35,941 nt of DNA from an uncultured Collinsella sp. Lineage in GTDB: Bacteria; Actinomycetota; Coriobacteriia; Coriobacteriales; Coriobacteriaceae. Below, piece after piece: positions 15,596 through 23,481 of this stretch. Each line of letters begins with the position of its first letter. The stretch's first letter is position 1. Below the pieces are notes generated by a model. The model was not told where the DNA came from. It ran no database searches and worked only from the letters and a program-made list of their open reading frames with translations. The DNA lies in assembly GCA_900543605.1 (NCBI GenBank), contig UQSK01000015.1, positions 1 through 35,941 of the forward strand. Reading direction: 5' to 3'. The translations under genes were made by a program, and so were the position numbers.

Positions 15596-15662
15596 AGTTG
15601 CGGTGAAATAGGGACTGTTTGGCGGCCTAACAGGCTTAAACAATCCTTATTTCACCGCAACT
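15596..15662. repeat. 67-bp palindromic repeat element, copy 1
   Basis: Arms of 25 bases (15596-15620 and 15638-15662) pair at 23 of 25 positions, and the two exceptions are G-U compatible. The outer part is AGTTGCGGTGAAATA and its complement; the centre contains GCCTAACAGGC. The same 67-base element occurs at 18381-18447. This copy lies between the rplE leader and the 3' end of the XdhC-like gene. A REP/MITE-like or terminator role is an inference. Confidence 0.9.
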
Positions 15663-15679
15663 TATTGATGGGGATGCGA

Positions 15680-16723
15680 CTAGCGCTTGCGGGGGACGAG
15701 CTTGGTGCGGCGCAGGTGGATCATCTCGGCGGCAATGGAGATGGCGATCTCCTCGGGGTCCTCGGCCTCGATGGCAACGCCGATCGGAAGGTGCAGCCCG
15801 TCGATCTGGTCCTGCGTAAAGCCCTCCTGTTCCAGGCGGGCCCGCACAAAGGCCGTCTTGCGACGCGAACCCAGACAGCCCAGGTAGGCAGGCTTGGCGC
15901 GCATCGCCTGAATCACCACGTCGATATCGGACTTGTGGCCTGCCGTGGCCACGACCACCAGGTCGCGCGGACCGATGGGACACAGCTCGCTCAGGTTCTT
16001 GTAATCGACCAGCCGACGATCGTAGACACCGGGCACCCAATCGGGGGTCAGCGTGCCGGGGCGGTCGTCGCACGCCACGACGGCAAAGCCCGCCGCCGTG
16101 AGCACCCGCGCCGTCGCGGCGCCCACGTGGCCGCAGCCAAAGATATAGGTCAGGCCCTCGGGGCAGAGCGTCTCGACGTGCGCCGCGGGAATCTCAGAGG
16201 CCGCGTTGGTGTAGGTAACCTTACTCCCCTCCTCCACCAGCGAAAGCTCGGGGCAGCCGGCAATGGTATGGCGCGATGCTTCGCCATGGTACTCGGACAC
16301 ATCGCCCTCCAGGGCCTGAATGACAAACGGTTCAAAGTCGATGACGAAGTCGCCGATGCGTCGATACACCAAGACGTCGGCAACCGACTGGAACAACGGT
16401 GCCTTGGTCGCGTCCAGGTGCAGATAGCACAGGCAGATAGCTCCGCCGCAAATCATGCCGGTATCGGAGTTCTCGCCGCCCATGGTGTAGCGAACCAGAC
16501 GCGATTTACCCCCGGCCAGCAGCTCGCGCGCCTCGTCCAGCGCAAAGAGCTCAATCTTGCCGCCGCCGATAGTGCCCGCCTGGCTACCGTCGGCAAAGAC
16601 GGCCATCCAGGCGCCCACGCCGCGCGGCGATGACCCTGCCGTGCCGGCCACGACCACGAGCTCGCACGTCTTACCAGCCTTCAGAGCGCCAAGCGCAGCA
16701 TTCACCACATCGAGCTTTTCCAT
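15680..16723 (-). CDS. XdhC/CoxI family molybdenum hydroxylase maturation protein
   Basis: XdhC-family proteins bind the molybdenum cofactor and mediate its sulfuration and insertion into xanthine dehydrogenase-type enzymes. This one has 347 aa from ATG 16723. The N-terminal CoxI-type domain shows GTAGSSPRGVGAWMAVFADG and TIGGGKIE. A Rossmann-like C-terminal domain begins at about residue 192 with YIFGCGHVGAATARVL and contains the family's DDRP and LGSRRK motifs. It lies 9 bases downstream of yqeB on the same strand, and its partner enzyme is probably the XdhD-like protein at 31648-34425. A selenium rather than sulfur role is inferred from the neighbours. Confidence 0.9.
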   Translation of the reverse strand: MEKLDVVNAALGALKAGKTCELVVVAGTAGSSPRGVGAWMAVFADGSQAGTIGGGKIELFALDEARELLAGGKSRLVRYTMGGENSDTGMICGGAICLCYLHLDATKAPLFQSVADVLVYRRIGDFVIDFEPFVIQALEGDVSEYHGEASRHTIAGCPELSLVEEGSKVTYTNAASEIPAAHVETLCPEGLTYIFGCGHVGAATARVLTAAGFAVVACDDRPGTLTPDWVPGVYDRRLVDYKNLSELCPIGPRDLVVVATAGHKSDIDVVIQAMRAKPAYLGCLGSRRKTAFVRARLEQEGFTQDQIDGLHLPIGVAIEAEDPEEIAISIAAEMIHLRRTKLVPRKR

Positions 16724-16732
16724 TGCAATTTC

Positions 16733-17527
16733 CTATCCCTGGAATACACCGGTGAGCATAGCGAGTGCCTCGAGCACGCCGCCGCCGACCGACGTCGCCT
16801 TGTCCGAAATGTAGTTGATATAGCTGGCGTCACCGCGCGGATCGACATCGGCGCATTTAAAGCCCTCGGTCACCTGAACGCCATCTGCCAAAAGACCGCG
16901 CAGGCAGCCGTCAATCGTCGTGAACATGGGCGTATCGCCCGCATATCCAACGCACTCGCCGGCGCTCACTATGTCGCCGATCGCATGGTCGGACCTAAAC
17001 ACGCCAGCAGCGGGGCTGTGGATAACGCGTTCCTTGCCGTATCCGCCGATCATGCCCGGCACGCCCGTGTTGGGCTGGGGTGAGCCCTGGGTAATCACGC
17101 GGCCCAAAAAATGCCCGCGCATAGTCTCGACCACGGCATCGCAATCAACCGGCGCGGTAAAGCCCGGCCCTACCGCGATGACGGCAGGAGCCATGTCGCG
17201 CGTGGTGCCCAGATTGCACTTGGCCAGAATCGCGTCGACCACAGCCGCGGGTTTAAGCTCATCGAGCATCTTGGCCTGAGGGTCCACCACCACGGCGACA
17301 TCCCCCGCTCGGGTAATCTCGAGCGCCTCAGCCGGCGTCCGTGCCAAGCGAGCGCGAATGCCCTCGACCTCGACCTCGCCCAGGCGAATGGCCTCGCAAA
17401 AACTGATTGTGCGACGGATGCACGTGGGAACCGCGATATCGGCCATGACGACCGACACGCCGGCGCGCACCAAGCGAGCGGCGACGCCCGTGGCGATATC
17501 GCCGGCGCCGCGAACATAAACGAGCAT
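16733..17527 (-). CDS. yqeB: Selenium-dependent molybdenum hydroxylase accessory protein YqeB
   Basis: YqeB is a conserved member of the selenium-dependent molybdenum hydroxylase set. Its biochemical role is not settled but it is thought to help make the labile selenium-bearing cofactor. It has 264 aa from ATG 17527, with AGGGAGGT upstream. The N-terminus MLVYVRGAGDIATGVAARLV looks like a dinucleotide-binding turn. Further landmarks are GPGFTAPVDCDAVVETMRGH, GSPQPNTGVPGMIGG and the C-terminal YINYISDKATSVGGGVLEA. It is divergent from yqeC (102-bp spacer) and followed by the XdhC-like gene. Confidence 0.9.
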   Translation of the reverse strand: MLVYVRGAGDIATGVAARLVRAGVSVVMADIAVPTCIRRTISFCEAIRLGEVEVEGIRARLARTPAEALEITRAGDVAVVVDPQAKMLDELKPAAVVDAILAKCNLGTTRDMAPAVIAVGPGFTAPVDCDAVVETMRGHFLGRVITQGSPQPNTGVPGMIGGYGKERVIHSPAAGVFRSDHAIGDIVSAGECVGYAGDTPMFTTIDGCLRGLLADGVQVTEGFKCADVDPRGDASYINYISDKATSVGGGVLEALAMLTGVFQG

Positions 17528-17609
17528 TCCCGGGGCACCTCCCTGTGCTACGGTTTGAGCAGAGCAAAAGCGGTTCGACCGCTACTCTGATGATTATTTA
17601 TTATCACAG

Positions 17610-17615
17610 TATTAT
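17610..17615 (+). promoter_or_regulatory. Candidate -10 in the yqeB/yqeC divergent region
   Basis: The 102-bp spacer is AT-rich at its centre. TATTAT at 17610-17615 lies 14 bases before the yqeC ATG, close enough that the leader would be very short. No convincing -35 hexamer was seen, so this is a weak call. Confidence 0.3.
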
Positions 17616-17629
17616 ACGGCGGTGAACAG

Positions 17630-18364
17630 ATGGAAACGGTTAGCGGCAATCTTGTCTCGGCGCTCAGGATCGAGCCGGACATTACCGCGATTATCGGCAG
17701 CGGCGGCAAGTCGACGTTGCTGAAGACGCTCGGCCTTGAGCTCATGCGCGCTGGCGGCAGGGTGCTTCTCTGTACCACCACGCACATGTTTCCCGTCGCT
17801 GGCGTGCCATGGGACGGGTCGAGTCGTCGCCTGGACGCCGCACCTTGGAAGCCGGGCGCCGCACATATCCCCGGTTGCACCTGCGAGGCCTGCGCGGGGC
17901 TTGCGCGGGGAAGCATCTGCCAAGCTGGTATCTTGGACCCCCAGACGGGCAAGCTCTCCTCCCCTGCCAAGCCGCTCGACCAGCTAGCGCAGCGCTTTGA
18001 CTACGTCCTAGCCGAGGCAGATGGCAGCAAGCGACTCCCGCTCAAGGCGCACGCCCCGTGGGAGCCGGTCGTTCCCGCCGGCACGGCCAACGTCATCTGG
18101 CTCGTCGGCGCCTCGGGGCTCGGCAAGCCCATCAACGAAGCCGTCCACCGCCCCGAGCTCTTTTGCGAGCGTTGCGGCTGCGAGCCTACCGACATCGCCA
18201 CGCCCGAGCGCGTCGCCCAGGTGCTCAATGCCGAGATGCAGGCGCTGAAACTCCGCACCGCACGCGTTATGCTCAACCAAGTCGACACGCTCAGCGACCC
18301 CACGATGGCTGACCGCTTCGAGGCAGCCCTCGGCCGCCCCCTCATCGCCACCAGCCTCAAGTAG
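17630..18364 (+). CDS. yqeC: Selenium-dependent hydroxylase accessory protein YqeC
   Basis: YqeC is a putative P-loop accessory protein found with YqeB and XdhC in selenium-dependent molybdenum hydroxylase loci. It has 244 aa from ATG 17630, with GGCGGTGAA upstream. The P-loop IIGSGGKSTLL is at residues 21-31, the strand-2 motif LLCTTTHMFP follows near 48, and VLAEADGSKRLPLKAHAPWE (about 125-144) is typical of the family. A Cys cluster (CTCEAC around residue 84, and ERCGC) may bind metal. It is the only plus-strand gene of the accessory set and converges on hyuA across the second 67-bp palindrome. Confidence 0.88.
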   Translation: METVSGNLVSALRIEPDITAIIGSGGKSTLLKTLGLELMRAGGRVLLCTTTHMFPVAGVPWDGSSRRLDAAPWKPGAAHIPGCTCEACAGLARGSICQAGILDPQTGKLSSPAKPLDQLAQRFDYVLAEADGSKRLPLKAHAPWEPVVPAGTANVIWLVGASGLGKPINEAVHRPELFCERCGCEPTDIATPERVAQVLNAEMQALKLRTARVMLNQVDTLSDPTMADRFEAALGRPLIATSLK

Positions 18365-18374
18365 CCAGCCCCAT

Positions 18375-18453
18375 CTCCTCAGTTGCGGTGAAATACGGAC
18401 TGTTTGGCCGCCTAACGGCCGCAAACAGTCCGTATTTCACCGCAACTGAGGAG
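18375..18453. repeat. 67-bp palindromic repeat element, copy 2, with extended arms
   Basis: The 67-base core (18381-18447) is about 88% identical to the copy at 15596. Including flanking CTCCTC/GAGGAG, the arms are 32 bases and perfectly complementary (18375-18406 with 18422-18453) around a 15-base centre containing GCCG/CGGC. Bases that differ from copy 1 mostly keep pairing. It lies between the convergent yqeC and hyuA genes and may act as a bidirectional terminator, although no U-tract is present. Confidence 0.92.
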
Positions 18454-18473
18454 GGGCCACAGCATCTTTGCTG

Positions 18474-19841
18474 CTAGCGGGGGACGTAGCGACCGGGCTG
18501 GGCTCCGGTGGGCTCGCCGTCGCGTGCCGCCAGCACGCCGTTCACAAACACAGCCTTGGCGCGGCCATGCGCCTCAAAGCCCTCGAGCGGCGTGTAGTCC
18601 ACAGCCTGATGCTGCGTCGCCGCGCTAATAGTCCAGCGCGCCTGGGGATCCCACACGCACACATCGGCATCGGAGCCCTCGGCAAGACAACCCTTGCGCG
18701 GATACATGCCAAAGACGCGCGCCGGGTTCTCGCTCATCAAGCGGCACAGATCCTCGGGACCCAGCTGCCCCTCAAAGCTCGTGGCAATCGCGACGGGACG
18801 ATGCTCCACACCGGGCCCGCCGTTGGGAATCGCGCGAAAGTCGTCGCGCCCGCGGTCCTTTTGCCCGTGCAGGTTAAAGCTGCAGTGGTCGGTCGCAATC
18901 GTATCGATCTCGCCGGCCACAAGCGCCTCGCGCAGAGCCGCACGGTCGCCGGCATGGCGCAGCGGCGGACTCATCACATACTTGGCACCCGCAAAGCCAT
19001 CCTCTCCCTGCTCCAGATAGCAGGTATCGTCGAGCATCAGATATTGAGGGCAGGTCTCGACATAGATATTCTTCTGCCCGCGCGCCTTGGCGGCACGAAT
19101 GGCCTCGAGCCCCAGCTTGGTCGAAAGGTGCACCACGTTGACCGGTGCGTCGCCGGCCAGGTGCGCCAGATATAGCAGACGGCTCACGGCCTCGGCCTCG
19201 CACACGTCCGGACGGCTGAGCGCGTGGCCCTCGGGCCCGTGGATACCCTGCTCAAACACGCGCTTCTGCAGCTCATTCACCAGCGTACCGTTCTCGCAAT
19301 GCACGCACAGGATACCGCCAATACGCTTGAGCTCCTCGAGCACCTCGAGCGTCTCGGCATCGTCCAGGCGCAGATGATCGTAAGCAAAGTAGGTCTTGAA
19401 CGACGATACGCCCGCCTCGCGCATGGCCGAAAGATCGGCGCGGTTGCGCTCGTTCCACTCGGCAAGCGCCATATGGAAGGCATAGTTGGCGGTGCAGGTG
19501 CCGTCAGCGCGATGATGCCACTCGGCAAGGGCATCGGGCATGGTCACGCCGCGATCGGCCGTCGCGTAGTCCACAATGGTCGTCGTGCCGCCGCAGGCAG
19601 CCGCACGCGTACCGGTCTCAAAGCTATCTGCCGTCCAATCCATGCCAGTCCAGCACTGCATGTGCGTGTGGCCGTCGATAAAGCCGGGAAACACCCAGCA
19701 GCTCGCGGCATCCTCGACGGTATCGCCCTCGCCCGGCTCGATTGCCGCGGCAATCCGCACAATCTTGTCGCCCTCCATGGAAAGATCGGCGCGACGAAGC
19801 CCCTGGGGCGTCACGAGCGCGCCGTTTTTGATGATGATCAT
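18474..19841 (-). CDS. hyuA: Dihydropyrimidinase / D-hydantoinase family amidohydrolase
   Basis: This binuclear-metal amidohydrolase opens cyclic amides (dihydropyrimidines, hydantoins and related ureides). It has 455 aa from ATG 19841, with AAGGAG upstream. All metal ligands are visible: H58 and H60 in DGHTHMQ, K149 (carboxylated lysine) in SFKTY, H181 in CVHCENG, H238 in VVHLST and D318 in ATDHCSFN. In E. coli the homologue (hyuA/ygeZ) sits in the equivalent purine/selenium locus. It lies 8 bases downstream of the MocA-like gene and forms an operon with it. The physiological substrate is inferred to be a purine-derived ring. Confidence 0.93.
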   Translation of the reverse strand: MIIIKNGALVTPQGLRRADLSMEGDKIVRIAAAIEPGEGDTVEDAASCWVFPGFIDGHTHMQCWTGMDWTADSFETGTRAAACGGTTTIVDYATADRGVTMPDALAEWHHRADGTCTANYAFHMALAEWNERNRADLSAMREAGVSSFKTYFAYDHLRLDDAETLEVLEELKRIGGILCVHCENGTLVNELQKRVFEQGIHGPEGHALSRPDVCEAEAVSRLLYLAHLAGDAPVNVVHLSTKLGLEAIRAAKARGQKNIYVETCPQYLMLDDTCYLEQGEDGFAGAKYVMSPPLRHAGDRAALREALVAGEIDTIATDHCSFNLHGQKDRGRDDFRAIPNGGPGVEHRPVAIATSFEGQLGPEDLCRLMSENPARVFGMYPRKGCLAEGSDADVCVWDPQARWTISAATQHQAVDYTPLEGFEAHGRAKAVFVNGVLAARDGEPTGAQPGRYVPR

Positions 19842-19849
19842 GTTGCTCC

Positions 19850-20464
19850 TTATTGATTAATACAGTTGGCCACGCGATCAAAATACGAGCAGGCCGCGAC
19901 ATGCTCCGTTATACGTCGCTGCCCCTCGGCGGTATCGACATCCCACAGCTCATAGGCGCGCGCTTCGACCAGCGCAACGTCGACGCGGCCTTTGAGAATC
20001 GAACCGCCGCCGTCCTTGCCCTCAAGACACATAAGTGCATCGAACAGTTCCGCCGGAAAGAGCACCGGGCTCGAAGGTTCACCGTTGCACGCAAGACGCA
20101 CCGGATGCTTGCGGCCACGCTCGTCAAATGCACGAACCATAGCCTCAAAAGAATCCGAACTCACGAGCGGCTGGTCGCCCGGCAAAAAGAGGCAACCTTT
20201 CCATTTGCGTTCGACTCCCCACGAAAGGCCCGCACGGACGCTTTCGCTGCGCAGCTCGCCATCGTGCAGCACACACGGGCAATGCTTGTCCTCGCAAATC
20301 TGGGCGACCTCGGGCCAACGCGTCGAAACCACGACGTCAAAGCCCCGGGGAACCGAATCGATGGTCCGGGCAATCAGCGGCTCACCATAGATATCGGCAA
20401 GCATCTTGTTAGAGCCGAACCGCTTGCCCTCGCCCGAAGCCATAATGACGCATCCAAGTTTCAT
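19850..20464 (-). CDS. mocA: Molybdenum cofactor cytidylyltransferase MocA-like
   Basis: MocA-type nucleotidyltransferases add CMP to molybdopterin cofactor to make the dinucleotide used by xanthine dehydrogenase-type enzymes. This one has 204 aa from ATG 20464, with GGGGAGGT upstream; an upstream in-frame start at 20518 gives an unlikely extension. Near the N-terminus is MKLGCVIMASGEGKRFGSNK, with the GxGxRxG...K pattern of the NTP-transfer fold. LPGDQPLV (about 95-102) carries the metal-binding Asp. The substrate (CTP) is inferred from the context with yqeB, yqeC and xdhD. It starts the hyuA operon and is separated from ygeW by a terminator. Confidence 0.85.
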   Translation of the reverse strand: MKLGCVIMASGEGKRFGSNKMLADIYGEPLIARTIDSVPRGFDVVVSTRWPEVAQICEDKHCPCVLHDGELRSESVRAGLSWGVERKWKGCLFLPGDQPLVSSDSFEAMVRAFDERGRKHPVRLACNGEPSSPVLFPAELFDALMCLEGKDGGGSILKGRVDVALVEARAYELWDVDTAEGQRRITEHVAACSYFDRVANCINQ

Positions 20465-20552
20465 GGTGGTACCTCCCCTGAAGCCATCGTACCCATAACT
20501 CGCGCCGCGGGCATCCACATCGAAAGCGCTTATCCCGCACGCCCGCGATGCT

Positions 20553-20587
20553 AAAAAGGGGCACCCCGCCGGTTGGCAGAGCGCCCC
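20553..20587 (-). terminator. Rho-independent terminator after ygeW
   Basis: On the minus strand, a 13-bp stem rich in G-C with three G-U pairs (GGGGCGCTCTGCC with GGCGGGGTGCCCC) around AACC is followed by five T. It lies 31 bases beyond the ygeW stop and next to a run of nine C on the plus strand. Confidence 0.88.
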
Positions 20588-20617
20588 CCCCCTTACATGG
20601 CTTACCTCAGCCCGGCT

Positions 20618-21820
20618 TTAGGCCTGAAGCCAACGGGCGGTGTTGCGCTCGTCGAGGGCCTTGAGGGTAGCGGCGGGATCGGCAACCTTCTGCAGGAACA
20701 TCATGGCTGCGATGGCATACGGCTTGTAGCTGGCCTCCTTGTACATACCCACGCGGTGCATATCGAAGACGTCGGCGTTGACCTCGCCGTGCTCGCAGGA
20801 GACACCGGAGATGTCGGCAGGCAGCGGGTGCATAAAGATGGTGTCCTGGCCGTTGGCAGTCTTCTCCATGAGCTCGGTCGTGGAGCACCAGTCCTGATGG
20901 GTGGCGTTCTGGGCGAGCAGCTCCTTCTCGAGCGCGGCGATGCCGGCGTCGTCGCCCTCGGCGTACAGGTTGGTGCGCTTCTCCATGGCGGCAAACGGAG
21001 CCCAGCTCTTGGGGATCACGATGTCGGCGCCCTCGAAGGCCTCGGCCATAGTGTTGACCTGCTTAAAGGTGGTGCCGGACTCGGCGGCATAACCCTTGGC
21101 GCGCTCGACGACCTCGGGCATGAGGTCGTAGCCCTCGGGGTGGGCCAGGGTGACGTCCATGCCAAAGCGGGGCAGCAGGCTGATCAGCGACTGCGGGCAG
21201 GACAGCGGCTTGCCGTAAGAGGGCGAATAGGCCCAGGTGACGGCAACCTTCTTGCCCTTGAGGTTCTCAAGGCCGCCAAACTCGTTGATGAGGTAGAGCA
21301 TGTCGGCAGAGGACTGCGTGGGGTGATCGGAGTCGGACTGCAGGGAGATGAGCGTGGGACGGTGATCCAGAACGCCGTCCTCGTAAGCCTGCTGGACAGA
21401 CTCGGAGACCTCGGCCATGTAGGCGTCGCCCTTGCCGATGTACATGTCGTCGCGGATGCCGATGACGTCGGCCATGAAGGAGATCATGGTAGCGGTCTCG
21501 CGGACGGTCTCGCCGTGAGCGATCTGGGACTTCTTCTCGTCCAGGTCCTGCAGCTCAAGGCCGAGCAGGTTGGCGGCCTTAGAGAAGGAGAAGCGCGTGC
21601 GGGTGGAGTTGTCGCGGAACAGGGAGACGGCAAGACCGGAGTCGAAGATCTTGGACGAGACGTTGTTCTCACGCAGCTCGCGCAGGGCGTCGGCGACGAT
21701 GTAGAGCGCCTTGAGCTCATCGGTGGTCTTGTCCCAGGTGTGCAGGAAGTCGCTGCCGTACATGTCCTTAAAATCGAGGCCGTTCAGCTGCTCGACGAGC
21801 TCGGTAAACTTAGCGTCCAT
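20618..21820 (-). CDS. ygeW: Knotted carbamoyltransferase YgeW
   Basis: YgeW belongs to the aspartate/ornithine carbamoyltransferase superfamily. Its natural acceptor is not firmly established, but it is part of anaerobic purine breakdown, where carbamoyl phosphate can yield ATP. It has 400 aa from ATG 21820, with AGAAAGGA upstream; a longer upstream reading is not supported. The carbamoyl-phosphate loop is FRDNSTRTRFSF (S72-R76), and the second signature is FMHPLPADISG near 335. The TWAYSPSYGKPLSCPQS region fits the knotted subgroup. It is preceded by ygeY (201-bp gap with possible hairpins) and ended by a strong terminator. Confidence 0.93.
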   Translation of the reverse strand: MDAKFTELVEQLNGLDFKDMYGSDFLHTWDKTTDELKALYIVADALRELRENNVSSKIFDSGLAVSLFRDNSTRTRFSFSKAANLLGLELQDLDEKKSQIAHGETVRETATMISFMADVIGIRDDMYIGKGDAYMAEVSESVQQAYEDGVLDHRPTLISLQSDSDHPTQSSADMLYLINEFGGLENLKGKKVAVTWAYSPSYGKPLSCPQSLISLLPRFGMDVTLAHPEGYDLMPEVVERAKGYAAESGTTFKQVNTMAEAFEGADIVIPKSWAPFAAMEKRTNLYAEGDDAGIAALEKELLAQNATHQDWCSTTELMEKTANGQDTIFMHPLPADISGVSCEHGEVNADVFDMHRVGMYKEASYKPYAIAAMMFLQKVADPAATLKALDERNTARWLQA

Positions 21821-22021
21821 GTAAATGTCCTTTCTAAAGGTGAAACGATCGCAATGAGTAGATGTGCTCCGGCATGCGCGTGTGGCTAGAACATGCAGAG
21901 CACCATGACGAGGACCCGCCACCGTTGAGGAAGCATGGGAGATAACGACCGCGGGCCCCAAGTCAACAGGGGGTGCCGGGGACACGAGCGGCCCCCGGCT
22001 CAACAAAATCGAGGAATGGGA

Positions 22022-23407
22022 CTAATCGATCTTGTTGTTGGTCAGACCGGCGCGGAACACGGTGGCGTCGCCATCGGCCTTGCTCGGATCGTAGAGGTTC
22101 AGGGCAGCCACGTACATGGCAGCAGCGGTGACCAGGTCGTCCTTGTAGGTGACCTCGTTGGGAGCGTGAGCCTGAGACTCGGCACCCGGGCCAAAGCCCA
22201 CGCAGGGGATGCCGTAGCGGCCCTGGATGGAGACGCAGTTCGTGGAGAAGGTCCACTTGTCGCACAGCGGGCGACCGGTGCGCTTGTCCATGCTGGGCTC
22301 GCAGCCGATGCGCTCGTCACCAAACATGGCCTTGTGGGCGTCGACGAGGGCCTTGACGTGCGGAGCGGTCTCCTTGTTGATCCACGTGGGGAAGTAAGCC
22401 TCGGTCTCGTAGACCTCGCCGGTCCAGGACGGACGGTCGTACATGTACATGGAGACCTTCACGTCGTCGCCGTACTTCTTGGCGGCCGGCAGGTTGCGGA
22501 TCTCGTCCAGGCAGGACTCCCAGGTCTCGCCGGCGGTCATGCGACGGTCGATGGAGATGGCGCAGGAATCGGCCACGGCGCAGCGGCTGGGGCTGGTGTA
22601 GAAGATCTGGCTGACGGTGCAGGTGCCGCGGCCCAGGAAGCGGGCATCCTCGAAGTGCTCGGGGTTGTACTTGGGGTCGAGCATCTTAACGAGACCCTTG
22701 ATGTCGGTCGACTCGTCGCAGCCGTTGTTGTTGAGGGCGCGGACGTCGGCGATGATGTCGGCCATCTTGTAAATGGCGTTGTCGCCGCGGTCGGGAGCGG
22801 AGCCGTGGCAGGAGGTGCCGTGAACGTCGACGCGGATCTCCATGCGGCCGCGGTGACCGCGGTAGATGCCGCCGTCGGTGGGCTCGGTGGAAATGACGAA
22901 CTCGGGCTTAATGCCGTCCTTGTTGTAGATGTACTGCCAGCACATGCCGTCGCAGTCCTCTTCCTGGACGGTGCCGACGACCATGATCTTGTAGCCCTCG
23001 GGGATGAGGCCCATGTCCTTCATCATCTTGGCAGCGTAGGTAGCAGAAGCCATGCCGCCCTCCTGGTCGGAGCCGCCGCGGCCGTAGATGATCTCGTCGG
23101 TCTCGTAGCCCTCATAGGGATCGGCGTCCCAGTTCTCGATGTTGCCGATGCCGACGGTGTCGATATGGGAGTCGATGGCGATGATCTTGTCGCCCTCGCC
23201 CATAAAGCCCATGACGTTGCCCAGGCCGTCGACCTTGACCTCGTCATAGCCAAGGTTCTCCATCTCGGCCTTGATGCAGGCAACAACCTCACCCTCCTCG
23301 CAGGACTCAGAGGGGTGAGAGATCATAGCGCGCAGGAAGCGAGTCATATCAGCACGATGAGACTCAGCAGCAGCCTTGATAGCGTCGAAATCGAGTTCTT
23401 TAGCCAT
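22022..23407 (-). CDS. ygeY: YgeY family selenium-metabolism-linked hydrolase (M20 fold)
   Basis: YgeY is an M20-type dinuclear zinc amidohydrolase/deacylase linked to selenium-dependent purine catabolism; its exact substrate is not known from sequence. It has 461 aa from ATG 23407, with GAAAGG upstream. Metal and catalytic residues are visible: H81 and D83 in DSHIDTVG, D114 in GRGGSDQEGG, and E149/E150 in TVQEEDCDG. GHRGRMEIRVDVHGTSCHGS (about 185-204) opens the lid domain, and the last His is in SQAHAPNE. It lies 74 bases downstream of ygeX in the same operon. Confidence 0.93.
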   Translation of the reverse strand: MAKELDFDAIKAAAESHRADMTRFLRAMISHPSESCEEGEVVACIKAEMENLGYDEVKVDGLGNVMGFMGEGDKIIAIDSHIDTVGIGNIENWDADPYEGYETDEIIYGRGGSDQEGGMASATYAAKMMKDMGLIPEGYKIMVVGTVQEEDCDGMCWQYIYNKDGIKPEFVISTEPTDGGIYRGHRGRMEIRVDVHGTSCHGSAPDRGDNAIYKMADIIADVRALNNNGCDESTDIKGLVKMLDPKYNPEHFEDARFLGRGTCTVSQIFYTSPSRCAVADSCAISIDRRMTAGETWESCLDEIRNLPAAKKYGDDVKVSMYMYDRPSWTGEVYETEAYFPTWINKETAPHVKALVDAHKAMFGDERIGCEPSMDKRTGRPLCDKWTFSTNCVSIQGRYGIPCVGFGPGAESQAHAPNEVTYKDDLVTAAAMYVAALNLYDPSKADGDATVFRAGLTNNKID

Positions 23408-23447
23408 TGTTCATAACCTTTCAAACGAAGGAATCTACCTGTGAGGT

Positions 23448-23474
23448 GGCGGAGCGATACCTATTTACTCCGCC
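23448..23474 (-). other. Intercistronic stem-loop between ygeX and ygeY
   Basis: GGCGGAG (23448-23454) and CTCCGCC (23468-23474) form a 7-bp perfect stem with a 13-base loop just after the ygeX stop. No U-tract follows. It may tune relative expression of ygeX and ygeY; this is an inference. Confidence 0.45.
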
Positions 23475-23481
23475 CCAACGA

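Noticed and set aside
15338..15643. Minus-strand open frame of 101 codons in the rplE leader
   Set aside because: It overlaps rplE out of frame, spans the palindromic repeat and has no protein-like features.
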